Source of the DNA: CADEDH01 sp965216205 | GTDB lineage: Bacteria > Actinomycetota > Acidimicrobiia > Acidimicrobiales > SZUA-35 | DNA length: 64,000 bases | Assembly: GCA_965216205.1 (NCBI GenBank) | Contig: OZ244139.1 | Location: 6,076,001-6,140,000 of the forward strand | Direction: 5' to 3' | Shown here: piece after piece, positions 7,328 through 14,986 of the stretch | Layout: each line of letters begins with the position of its first letter | How positions within the stretch are numbered: position 1 is the first letter of the stretch | The notes under the pieces: generated by a model | What the model saw: only the letters and a program-made list of their open reading frames with translations | Databases searched by the model: none | Told to the model about the DNA's origin: nothing | Made by a program: the position numbers and the translations under genes

Positions 7328-9211
7328 CTATCCCGCCGAGGCGGCGGCCACCAGCTCCTCGACTCGGGGACGGACGACCTCGCTCGGACCAGCCCCGGGG
7401 TTCAACTCGATCGTGAGGCCACCGTTGGCGTAGTCGGCGGTGAGGTTGCGGCCGTCGACCAGGCCAGCGTCGAGGTCGGCCAGTATCTGGGACACCACGA
7501 CGTCCCAGTGGTACACCTGCGAGCCGAGCACCGTCGAGGGCCCGAGCGGTGCCTGGTCGACACCGTTGCCGATCCACAGCACGCCGGCTGCCTCGGCAAC
7601 GGCCACTGCCTCGGCGAGGGCGTTGCCCTGGCCGGCGATCACGTCTGCTCCGGCCTCGATCATCGCCCGGGTGCTCGCCGCCGCTGCAGCCGAATCGTCG
7701 AGCGAGCCGGTGTAGGCGACGATGACCGTGGCTTCCGGCGCCTCGGCCTTCACCGCCGCCTCGAAGGCGTCGAGGTACCGCTTCGACGTTCCGGCCGGGA
7801 CGGGGCCGACCACCCCGATCACGCCGGTGGTGCTCGCTCTCGCTGCCGCCGCGCCGAGGATCGCGCCGCCCTCCTCCACCGCCACGTTGTAGGTGTAGAC
7901 GTTGGGGAGCGTCGGCTCGTCGAGGATCGTGCCGACCGCGAACGCGACGTCGGGATACTGCGCCGCGATCGTGTAGACCGTGGGGCGGAAGCCGGAGCTG
8001 TGGGCGATCACGAGATCGAACCCGTCGGCGGCGTGGCGCCGGATCGCGTCCACGGCGTCGGCCCCCGTGGCCTCGTCGACGACGGTGAGCTCCAGGTTGC
8101 CGCGGCCGGTGGCCACGGCTTCGATCGAGTCGGTCATGCTCTGGCTGAAGGCGAAGTCGCTGCGAGGCCCGGGGGTGATGACGGCCACCCGGCGGACCGG
8201 CACGGTCGGTACCGGCGTGGCCGCGGGGCCATCATCGTCGGTCGCGGATCCGGCGAGGACGACGTTCGACGTGTCGACGCCGGCGGCGCCGATCGCGTTC
8301 TGGGCGGCGTCGACCACCTGTTGCCGCTCGCCCTCTGACGCGACGCTCCCCGTGAGGAGGATCACGCTGCGGTCGTTGTCGACGCCGATCGAGATCCCTC
8401 CGATCCCGAGCTCGTCGAGCCGGGTGCGGAGCAGTTGAGCCTGTTGCTCGAGGTCCACCGCGGTCGAGGCGAGTTGCTCCGATCCACCGCCAGCCCGGCC
8501 AGCGGTGCTCTCCGGTCGTTGCGTGCCCTGGCCGACGACCAGAACCCCGCCGATCGCCACGATCAGGGCCACCAGCCCGACGAGTGCGGCAGAGCCAGGG
8601 CTGATCTGGATCCGGCCGGTGTTGTCGCTCGTCGTCGGCCTGGCCCGAACGGCGACGAGCTCGGTGGTCGGCACACCCGGTTGTGGTTCGAGGTCGTCCC
8701 AATGCTCGAAGACGGACCGCTCGTCGGGGTCGAGATGACCGTCGTCATCGGCGTCGCCAGGGACGTCGAGATCGCGAGGGACGTCGAGATCATCAGGCAG
8801 GTCGAGATCGTCAGCGATGTCGAGATCGGCATCGGCGAGCTCGGCCCGTGTGGCATCGGCGCGGTGGTGCTCGGGTGGACCGTACCCGGGGCCGCCGAGC
8901 TCGATCTCGTCGTACTCGCGCTCGTCGAAGCGGAGATCGTCGCGGTCGTACACTTCGAAGGCGACGTCGTGCGGATCCCGCTCGGGCGATCCGTGGTCAT
9001 CGTCCTCGAGATCGGGGTCGATGACCGACGACTCCTCACCGCGCTCGATGGCGGCGATCGTCTCGCGGTTGGATCGGAACCGCTCGATCAGGACGGCCTT
9101 CTCCTCGGGAGCCGGGTCCTCGGCGAGCTGACGGCGGAGGTCGAGCTGCTCGCCGTGCAGGGCGTGCCACTCGGCCGAACGTTCCCTACTCATGGATTCG
9201 CGCTGCCTCAT
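7328..9211 (-). CDS. Membrane-anchored BMP-type solute-binding protein with BON-like and acidic cytoplasmic domains
   Basis: A 627-residue multidomain protein. Residues 1-200 are cytoplasmic, highly acidic and include DLDxP-type repeats near 125-156. One membrane helix follows (about 207-227, LVGLVALIVAIGGVLVVG). Residues about 256-321 resemble a BON domain (SVILLTGSVASEGER). From about 340 the protein is a basic-membrane-protein (BMP/Med/PnrA) periplasmic-binding domain: RVAVITPGP, DGFDLVIAHSSGF, YNVAVEEGGAILGA, VIAGQGNALAEA. Classical BMP proteins are secreted lipoproteins feeding nucleoside ABC transporters; here the domain is tethered and no transporter genes are adjacent. A sensory role is possible. 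Start codons at 9211 or 9193 are both acceptable. Confidence 0.8.
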   Translation of the reverse strand: MRQRESMSRERSAEWHALHGEQLDLRRQLAEDPAPEEKAVLIERFRSNRETIAAIERGEESSVIDPDLEDDDHGSPERDPHDVAFEVYDRDDLRFDEREYDEIELGGPGYGPPEHHRADATRAELADADLDIADDLDLPDDLDVPRDLDVPGDADDDGHLDPDERSVFEHWDDLEPQPGVPTTELVAVRARPTTSDNTGRIQISPGSAALVGLVALIVAIGGVLVVGQGTQRPESTAGRAGGGSEQLASTAVDLEQQAQLLRTRLDELGIGGISIGVDNDRSVILLTGSVASEGERQQVVDAAQNAIGAAGVDTSNVVLAGSATDDDGPAATPVPTVPVRRVAVITPGPRSDFAFSQSMTDSIEAVATGRGNLELTVVDEATGADAVDAIRRHAADGFDLVIAHSSGFRPTVYTIAAQYPDVAFAVGTILDEPTLPNVYTYNVAVEEGGAILGAAAARASTTGVIGVVGPVPAGTSKRYLDAFEAAVKAEAPEATVIVAYTGSLDDSAAAAASTRAMIEAGADVIAGQGNALAEAVAVAEAAGVLWIGNGVDQAPLGPSTVLGSQVYHWDVVVSQILADLDAGLVDGRNLTADYANGGLTIELNPGAGPSEVVRPRVEELVAAASAG

Positions 9212-9509
9212 GAGGGCTGACTACCTTCCGCCACGAGCCTTGGCTGGCCAGCGGAAACTACGGTTCTGGAGTCCTCGCCACATTAGTCGTTCCCCCGCTG
9301 GACGGGTGGCCATAGTAGGCCCACCAGGTGGTAGTTGGGTGGTTTGAGCGACATCGAGCGACGTTCACTGACCGACCGATGGCGTTGAATCCATCAAAAG
9401 GGGTTTGATTACCATCACTTGCAGGTAGGGTCTCTCGCACGATCCTGTTCTGAGCGGGGATCCCACCAGCGCTCGGCCATCACTCGCCTCCCGAGGGACG
9501 TCGATCGAG
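9212..9509. other. Intergenic region with one small hairpin
   Basis: These 298 bases separate the divergent BMP-like gene and the Tad operon and presumably hold both promoters. The only distinct structure I see is ATCAAA at 9393-9398 facing TTTGAT at 9404-9409 around AAGGG, in a relatively AT-rich patch. No open frame here looks genuine. Confidence 0.5.
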
Positions 9510-10313
9510 ATGTGGTGTGTCTGGACCGCCAAGGGCGGCAGCGGAGCGTCGGTCGTGAGTGCCGCGTTGGCCGTGCTCGCCGCCAAGACCCGCCCGACCC
9601 TCCTCGTCGACCTGGGTCGCGACCAGTTGGCGCTCCTCGGGATCGCCGAACCCGAGGAGCATGTCGGGGCCGGCGGGCACGGCGATCGGGGCGACGGCGA
9701 GGACTCGGGACGACTTGGTGTGCTCGACTGGGTCGACGCGCCGTGCCCACCACCCGATGCGCTCGCCCGGCTCGAGATCGAGGCCGGGCCGGGTCTCTCG
9801 GTGCTCCCCACCGGCGACCTGGTCGGACGTGGACATCCCGATGGTCCCGGCGCCGCCGATGACGGCAGACGGGCCGAGCGGCTCGACATCCTGAGCCGAC
9901 TCCTGCGGTCGGAGCAGCGAGCGGTGATCGTCGATGTCGGCGCAGCCGGCCACCGCTACGAGGCCATCCTCGCCAGGGCACACGCATCGATCCTCGTGAC
10001 GAGGGCCTGCTACCTCGCGCTCCGGCGGCCCGTTCCGGCCCGTCACCTCGACCGGGTGGTGCTCGTCGCCGAACCGGGCAGGGCGCTGCGTCGCGCCGAC
10101 GTCGAATCGGCCCTGCACGCGGCGGTGGCGGCCTCCATCCCGTGGGACCCGTCTGTCGCACGGGCGGTCGACGCCGGCACGCTCGCTCGTCGCCTGCCGC
10201 GCCAGTTGCGATCGCTCGGCCCGCTGCTCGACGGGTTGCCGGTCGACTCGGGTGGGAACGCGATCGCAGGACCGGCGGAGCCGGCATCCCCGGCCGGGAC
10301 GGCCCTCCGATGA
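9510..10313 (+). CDS. CpaE/TadZ-like P-loop ATPase of the Tad pilus locus
   Basis: A 267-residue ParA/MinD-type protein. It opens with a deviant Walker A, WTAKGGSGASVVSA (KGG-x-G-x-S), then LLVDLGRDQ as the Walker A' region and VIVDVGAAG as Walker B. Proteins like this (CpaE, TadZ, SsaA) position Tad/Flp pilus assembly machines. The gene is first in a tight operon: its stop overlaps the cpaF-like start as ATGA. GAGGGA lies 12 bases before the ATG. The receiver-like domain of Caulobacter CpaE is absent, as in many actinobacterial versions. Confidence 0.8.
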   Translation: MWCVWTAKGGSGASVVSAALAVLAAKTRPTLLVDLGRDQLALLGIAEPEEHVGAGGHGDRGDGEDSGRLGVLDWVDAPCPPPDALARLEIEAGPGLSVLPTGDLVGRGHPDGPGAADDGRRAERLDILSRLLRSEQRAVIVDVGAAGHRYEAILARAHASILVTRACYLALRRPVPARHLDRVVLVAEPGRALRRADVESALHAAVAASIPWDPSVARAVDAGTLARRLPRQLRSLGPLLDGLPVDSGGNAIAGPAEPASPAGTALR

Positions 10314-11386
10314 TCCACGACGGGGTCGACGACCGACTCGACGAGCTCATCGATCTGATCGTCGCTGAGCCCGACCTCGACCGCGACGACCTGGTCGACT
10401 GGGTTCGGTCGACGGCACCCCTCGTCGACGGTGCCACCGTCGGTCGGATCGTCGATCGGCTCACCGGCCGCGCCGACGGTCTCGGCGCCGTCGGCGCCCT
10501 GCTCGTGGACCCTGGCGTCACCGAGGTGATGATCAACGGCGAAGGGCCGGTGTGGGTCGATCGCGGTCACCGGCTGGAGCCGGCCGAGGTGTTCGTCGAC
10601 GAGTCCGACATCCACCTCCTGCTCGAACGGATCCTCGACCCGCTCGGTCTCCGGTTGGACCGCTCGAGTCCCATGGTCGACGCCCGGCTCCCCGACGGCT
10701 CGAGGGTGAACGCCGTGATTCCACCGCTCGCGATCGACGGTCCGACGGTGACGATCCGGCGGTTCTCCGCCGAGGCCGTCCCACTCGACGCGTTCGCCGA
10801 CCCGGCCGCAGTGGAGCTCGTCGGTGAGCTGACGGCGGGCAGGGCGACAACCCTCGTGGTCGGCGCCACCGCCGCGGGCAAGACCACCCTCCTCAACGCG
10901 ATCGGCGGACTCCTCGACCCCGACGAGCGGATCGTCACCATCGAGGACACCGCCGAGCTGCGCCTTCCCGGCCGTCACGTGATCCGGTTGGAGGCCCGCC
11001 CGCCCAACAGCGAAGGTGTCGGCGAGGTGACGATGCGTCACCTCGTTCGCAACGCGCTGCGGATGCGCCCCGATCGGCTCGTGATCGGCGAGGTGCGGGG
11101 ACCCGAGGCGCTCGACCTGGTGTTGGCACTCAACACCGGGCATCAGGGGTCGCTGGCGACCTGCCACGCCAGCGACCCCGACGGTGCCCTGCGTCGGCTG
11201 ACGACGCTCGCCCTGCTCGGCGATGCCGACCTGCCGCCCGATGCCATCCGGGAGCAGGTCAACGGGGCGTTCGACGTGGTGGTCCACGTCGCCAGGGTCG
11301 GGCCGCGCCGGAGGATCGTGGAGATCGCCACCGTCGGCGACGATCCGAGCCAACCACCGACGACCGTGTGGGCCGGTGGTCGATGA
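10310..11386 (+). CDS. tadA: TadA/CpaF secretion ATPase
   Basis: A 358-residue type II/IV secretion ATPase that powers Flp/Tad pilus assembly. It has the N-terminal FINGEGPV-like segment (TEVMINGEGPVWVD), Walker A GATAAGKTT at about 185-193, the Asp box near TIEDTAEL and the family signature IGEVRGPEALDLVLALNTG followed by SLATCHASDP. The ATG at 10310 overlaps the upstream stop codon, which rules out the longer in-frame start far upstream. The stop in turn overlaps the next start, so the three genes are translationally linked. Confidence 0.93.
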   Translation: MIHDGVDDRLDELIDLIVAEPDLDRDDLVDWVRSTAPLVDGATVGRIVDRLTGRADGLGAVGALLVDPGVTEVMINGEGPVWVDRGHRLEPAEVFVDESDIHLLLERILDPLGLRLDRSSPMVDARLPDGSRVNAVIPPLAIDGPTVTIRRFSAEAVPLDAFADPAAVELVGELTAGRATTLVVGATAAGKTTLLNAIGGLLDPDERIVTIEDTAELRLPGRHVIRLEARPPNSEGVGEVTMRHLVRNALRMRPDRLVIGEVRGPEALDLVLALNTGHQGSLATCHASDPDGALRRLTTLALLGDADLPPDAIREQVNGAFDVVVHVARVGPRRRIVEIATVGDDPSQPPTTVWAGGR

Positions 11387-12729
11387 GGGCCGACGACGAG
11401 CTGCTGGCATCGGTCACCTCGGCCGCCATCACCTCGATCGGTGGTCTGGTGATCGGCAGCCCGACGTTGGTCGTCGGGCCGTGGCTCGTCGCCGTCGCCT
11501 GGAGGCGATCGCGCCGCAGCGCTGCCGTCGACGCCGACGACCGTCTCCTCCACGCTGCCCTGCCGCCGTTCCTCGATGCGCTCGCCCAGCGACTCGCGGC
11601 GGGAAGCTCGCTCCGCCAGGCGCTCCAGGAAACCCCGGCACCGCCGGCGCTGGCCACCCGGCTCCGACCGATGACGGTCGGGTTGTCGCTCGGCCTCGGG
11701 TTGGACGCCTCGATCCGGGCGCTCCGACCGCACCCGGCACCCGATCCCGCTCGATCGGCCGCCCTCGAGCTGATGGTCGACACGCTCGGCCTGCTCGTGA
11801 CCAGCGGCGGTCCGGCGCTCCCGTCCGTCGAGCGGCTGAACGACACGATCCGGTCGGCTGCTCGAGTCGACGACGAGGTTCGGGTCAACGCGGGGCAGGC
11901 CACCGCTTCAGCAGCGCTGCTCGCGGCGCTGCCCTTCCTGTTCGCCGCCGGTCTGGCCACTCTCGACCCGCGGCTGGCCCATCTCTACCTGTACGAGCCG
12001 ATGGGCGCGGCGTGCCTGGCCGTGGCCTTCGGCCTCTCCTGGGGCGGCTGGCGCTGGATGGGCCACCTGGCGCGACCCCGCCATCACCGGCCGCCGGTGA
12101 CCGCCCCGGTGCGACCGCGTTCCGTCGCTGGGCCGACGGCGGCGATCACGGTCGGTATCGCCCTCCTGGTCTCCCCGGTGGTTGCGTTCGGGTTCGGCGT
12201 GTCGGTCGCCGTGGCTGTCCATGTCGCGAACGGCCGGCGGGCCGCCGCCGAGCGGCAGGCGCTCGCCGGGGAACTGCCGGAAGCCATCGATCTCTGCACC
12301 GTCGTACTGGGCGCCGGCGGCACCATCGCCGACTGTGTGGCCGCGCTGGCCACGAGCGGACCGAGGCGGGTCCGGGTGTCGGCGACCGAGGCCGCGCGCC
12401 GAACCGAGCGGGGCCATCGCCTCGATCAGGCGTTGCGGTGGATGCAGCACGACCTCGGGCCGAGCTTCCAACCGCTCACCGGTGCGCTGCTGCTCGCTCG
12501 GGAACAGGGCGGCGGGATCGGTGAGCTGCTGGCCCGGCTCGCCGTCGAGGCGAGCACCAGCCGGCGCCGACTCGGTGAGCTACGGGCCAGGCAACTGCCG
12601 GTGGCGCTGCTCATCCCGCTCGTCACCTGCTCGCTGCCTGCGGTGATCGTCGGCGCGGTCGTGCCGTTGGCCACCGTGGCGCTCGACGGGGTCGACGTCG
12701 GTCGGCCTCCGGTGAGCAGCACCCCATGA
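11383..12729 (+). CDS. Fused TadB-TadC type II secretion system F domain membrane protein
   Basis: A 448-residue inner-membrane platform protein for the Tad pilus. It contains two T2SSF-type units in one chain. The first, about residues 50-215, has the GSSLRQALQETP helix region and two hydrophobic segments (ALLAALPFLFAAGLA and the GAACLAVAFGLSWGG stretch). The second, about 245-440, has ELPEAIDLCTVVLGAGGTI, LLLAREQGGGIGELL and the C-terminal pair of membrane helices. In most Tad loci these are the separate genes tadB and tadC. The ATG at 11383 overlaps the preceding stop as ATGA. Confidence 0.8.
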   Translation: MRADDELLASVTSAAITSIGGLVIGSPTLVVGPWLVAVAWRRSRRSAAVDADDRLLHAALPPFLDALAQRLAAGSSLRQALQETPAPPALATRLRPMTVGLSLGLGLDASIRALRPHPAPDPARSAALELMVDTLGLLVTSGGPALPSVERLNDTIRSAARVDDEVRVNAGQATASAALLAALPFLFAAGLATLDPRLAHLYLYEPMGAACLAVAFGLSWGGWRWMGHLARPRHHRPPVTAPVRPRSVAGPTAAITVGIALLVSPVVAFGFGVSVAVAVHVANGRRAAAERQALAGELPEAIDLCTVVLGAGGTIADCVAALATSGPRRVRVSATEAARRTERGHRLDQALRWMQHDLGPSFQPLTGALLLAREQGGGIGELLARLAVEASTSRRRLGELRARQLPVALLIPLVTCSLPAVIVGAVVPLATVALDGVDVGRPPVSSTP

Positions 12730-12825
12730 GCGGGCAACCATCTCCGCCAGCCCTGGTGATCCACGGTCACCGGGACGGCCTCGCCGTTCACGGCCGAACG
12801 ATGCTCGATCGAAAGGACCGCTCGA

Positions 12826-13083
12826 ATGGACGAGCGCCGATCACCTCTGCACGACCTCGACCCACCCACCTCCGACAACCATCGACCGCCCCGAATCGCG
12901 CCGAGCGCCACGAACCACCGCCGACGGATCCATGAGGCCGGACAGGCGACCGCCGAGTACGCACTGGTCATGCTGGCGGCGGCCGCCCTCGCCGGGCTCC
13001 TGATCGCCTGGGCTGCCAGCACCGACGGGATCAGTCGCCTCCTCGACGCCGTCCTCGACTCGATCATCGCCGACGCGGGTTGA
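12826..13083 (+). CDS. Flp/DUF4244-like pilin subunit
   Basis: An 85-residue protein with a charged, Pro/Arg-rich leader followed by EAGQATAEYALVMLAAAALAGLL, about residues 37-59, given here as segments: the acidic/Gly processing region, then a hydrophobic helix. The TAEYALV start matches type IVb (Flp) and DUF4244 pilins, cleaved before the helix by a prepilin peptidase. AAGGA lies 8 bases before ATG 12826. It is probably the structural subunit of the Tad pilus encoded upstream. No prepilin peptidase (TadV/CpaA) gene is present in the window. Confidence 0.75.
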   Translation: MDERRSPLHDLDPPTSDNHRPPRIAPSATNHRRRIHEAGQATAEYALVMLAAAALAGLLIAWAASTDGISRLLDAVLDSIIADAG

Positions 13084-13087
13084 GCGG

Positions 13088-13495
13088 GTGCACGAGCGAC
13101 GGCTCGGCCCGGCCCGACCCGACTCGGGCGACCGGAGCCAGCGCGGCCAGTCCACGGTCGAGTTGGCGCTCGTGCTCCCGGTGATCGCGCTGTTGCTCCT
13201 CGCCGGCATCCAGGTCGGTGTGGTGGCACGAGATCGACTCCTGCTCGCCCACGCGGCGCGGGAGGCTGCTCGGGCGGCGGCGGTCGAACCCGACCCGTCA
13301 GCGGCGACCGCGGCCGCACGGGCCGCAACCGGACTCGACCGCGGCCGACTCTCGGTGAGCCTCGGTCCGCAACGATCGCCCGGCGATCGGCTCGTGGTGA
13401 GCGTCCGCTACCGGGCTCCCACCTCCGTGCCGGTCGTGGGTCGCCTGATCGGCGACATCGCACTGGCCTCCGACGTCACCGTACGGGTCGAGTAG
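13088..13495 (+). CDS. TadE-like minor pilin
   Basis: A 135-residue protein with GQSTVELALVLPVIALLLL, the TadE-type processing site and N-terminal helix, then a small extracellular beta domain. It begins with GTG 13088, four bases after the pilin stop, so it is in the same operon. TadE-like pseudopilins help assemble or anchor Flp pili. The frame ends just before a convergent sortase gene. Confidence 0.85.
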   Translation: MHERRLGPARPDSGDRSQRGQSTVELALVLPVIALLLLAGIQVGVVARDRLLLAHAAREAARAAAVEPDPSAATAAARAATGLDRGRLSVSLGPQRSPGDRLVVSVRYRAPTSVPVVGRLIGDIALASDVTVRVE

Positions 13496-13548
13496 TGGCG
13501 ACGACGCCCGGGCGAGACCGACCGCCGGTCACCGGGGCCGATCCGGGC

Positions 13549-14268
13549 TCAGGTGATCGAGACCAACTCGTCGGCGAACACGATCACGTTGTCGAAGTAC
13601 GAACGCTCCGAACGATCGAAGTCGCCGCCGCACGTGATGAGCCGGAGCACCGGCTCGTCGGTCCGGCCGTACACGCTGTCGCTCGGAAAGACGTCCTTGC
13701 CGTGCTGCTCGAGGCGGGACACCCGGTAGGTCACCGTGCTGCCGTCCTCCCGATCGATGTGCACGAGATCGCCAGGAGCGAGCTCGGAGAGCCGGTGGAA
13801 CACGGCTGGACCCGACGTCGAGTCGACGTGGCCGAGCACCACCGCCGGTCCGGACTCGCCAGGCTCGGGACCGTCCGCCCACCAGCCGGTCTCGTCCCAG
13901 TCGGAGGGCACCTCGATCGAGCCGTCGTCGCGCAGGCCCAGCGGTCCGATGTCGGCATCGACGCCGATCGATGGGATCCGAACCCGACGTGGGGGTGGCG
14001 CATCCGCTTCGGGGGAGGGTCCGCCTCCCGCTTCGGTCCGGTTGGACGCGCCGCTCTCGCCGGCCGTGGTCCCACCGGCCGTGCCGTCGCCCGCCGCAGG
14101 ATCGGTCGCCGTCCAGTCTGGATCCCGCTGGGCCGGCCTGGTGACCGCCGACGCCGAACCCAGCGTGCCGGCTTCAGCCGCGGCCGTGGTCGGAGCCGAT
14201 GGCGCACAACCGGCCGCGAACGCGGCGATGGCCACGAAGCACGGCACCAGGAGGCTGGGCTTGATCAT
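13549..14268 (-). CDS. Class F-type sortase (lipoprotein-anchored)
   Basis: A 239-residue transpeptidase predicted to act outside the membrane. The N-terminus is a lipoprotein signal with lipobox FAAGC (Cys21), followed by a long low-complexity Ala/Thr/Gly/Pro linker to about residue 93. The sortase barrel follows (RVRIPSIGVDADIGPLGL), with catalytic His147 in VLGHVDS, Cys213 in RLITCGG and Arg222 in ERSYFDN. Class F-type sortases are common in actinobacteria, but a lipobox start is less usual than a transmembrane helix. The adjacent acidic surface protein is a candidate substrate. Confidence 0.85.
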   Translation of the reverse strand: MIKPSLLVPCFVAIAAFAAGCAPSAPTTAAAEAGTLGSASAVTRPAQRDPDWTATDPAAGDGTAGGTTAGESGASNRTEAGGGPSPEADAPPPRRVRIPSIGVDADIGPLGLRDDGSIEVPSDWDETGWWADGPEPGESGPAVVLGHVDSTSGPAVFHRLSELAPGDLVHIDREDGSTVTYRVSRLEQHGKDVFPSDSVYGRTDEPVLRLITCGGDFDRSERSYFDNVIVFADELVSIT

Positions 14269-14338
14269 CTTCGGCCCTCGTCGGATGAGTCGGATGAAAC
14301 CCGTGCGCCGCCGCCGGGCGATGGTCAGGTGCGAGAGC

Positions 14339-14377
14339 GCTGGCTGTCACGGTGGAGGGAGTACCGTGACAGCCAGC
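14339..14377. terminator. Perfect 14-bp hairpin between surface protein and sortase genes
   Basis: The bases at 14339-14352 (GCTGGCTGTCACGG) pair perfectly with 14364-14377 across an 11-base loop; one more T-A pair can close the loop. It lies 57 bases downstream of the surface-protein stop and 70 bases upstream of the sortase start, both on the minus strand. It could act as a terminator or attenuator, lowering sortase expression relative to the surface protein. No U-run follows on the minus strand. Confidence 0.6.
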
Positions 14378-14434
14378 CTCAGCACACGACCGGCTGGTGG
14401 ATCACCGGCGCTGGTCGTGGATCTCGGTGACGCG

Positions 14435-14848
14435 TCAGCTGCGGGCGAGCTGGCGACGGGCGATCAGACCACCGCCGAGCGCCACCGCGCCGAGTGCGGC
14501 CAGGAGGGGAGCGGAGCTGTCGCCACCTGCGGTGCCACCGGCACCGGTGTCGGCGCCACCCGTGGGGGCGGTGCCGTCGTCCTCGTCCTCGTCGTCTGCC
14601 TCTGCCTCGTCGTCGGCAGCGTCCTCATCCTCGGCAGCATCCTCATCCTCGGAATCGCCTTCGGCGTCCTCGCTGTCTTCGGCGTCCTCATCGTCGTCGT
14701 CCTCCTGGGCCATCGCTGGCGACGGGCCGAACTCGACGGGTCCAACGGAGAACGAGATCAGGGAAGCAAGGGCCAGCATGAGCGCCAAGGCGATCATGCC
14801 GATGAGGAGTGTCAGTCGGGAGGCGGGCAGGACGGGATTCGTTGTCAT
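14435..14848 (-). CDS. Acidic surface protein with signal peptide and C-terminal anchor-like segment
   Basis: A 137-residue predicted exported protein. Residues 7-47 form a hydrophobic signal ending near SPAMAQ. A low-complexity run of Asp/Glu with Ala and Ser follows (about 48-92), then the TAPTGGADTG segment, a hydrophobic helix (APLLAALGAVALGGGLIA) and the basic tail RRQLARS. This motif, hydrophobic helix and positive tail order is that of a sortase sorting signal, although LPxTG is replaced by something like APTGG. AAAGGA lies 7 bases before ATG 14848. The acidic stretch may bind cations. Confidence 0.65.
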   Translation of the reverse strand: MTTNPVLPASRLTLLIGMIALALMLALASLISFSVGPVEFGPSPAMAQEDDDDEDAEDSEDAEGDSEDEDAAEDEDAADDEAEADDEDEDDGTAPTGGADTGAGGTAGGDSSAPLLAALGAVALGGGLIARRQLARS

Positions 14849-14986
14849 GATTGTCCTTTCGAGACATGGCCGATCCTTGGCCACCCGTCCTGGTCTATCC
14901 GATCCATTGAGCACCAAACATCAAAAACGTGGATTCTTCGTGATGGTGCGGGTCGAACCTGCTGATCGGGCGGTGGTGGCCAGGGC

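Noticed and set aside
12726..12935. Small frame starting at the TadB-TadC fusion stop (ATGA)
   Set aside because: The overlap is attractive, but it runs into the pilin gene in another frame and has no domain or hydrophobic segment.
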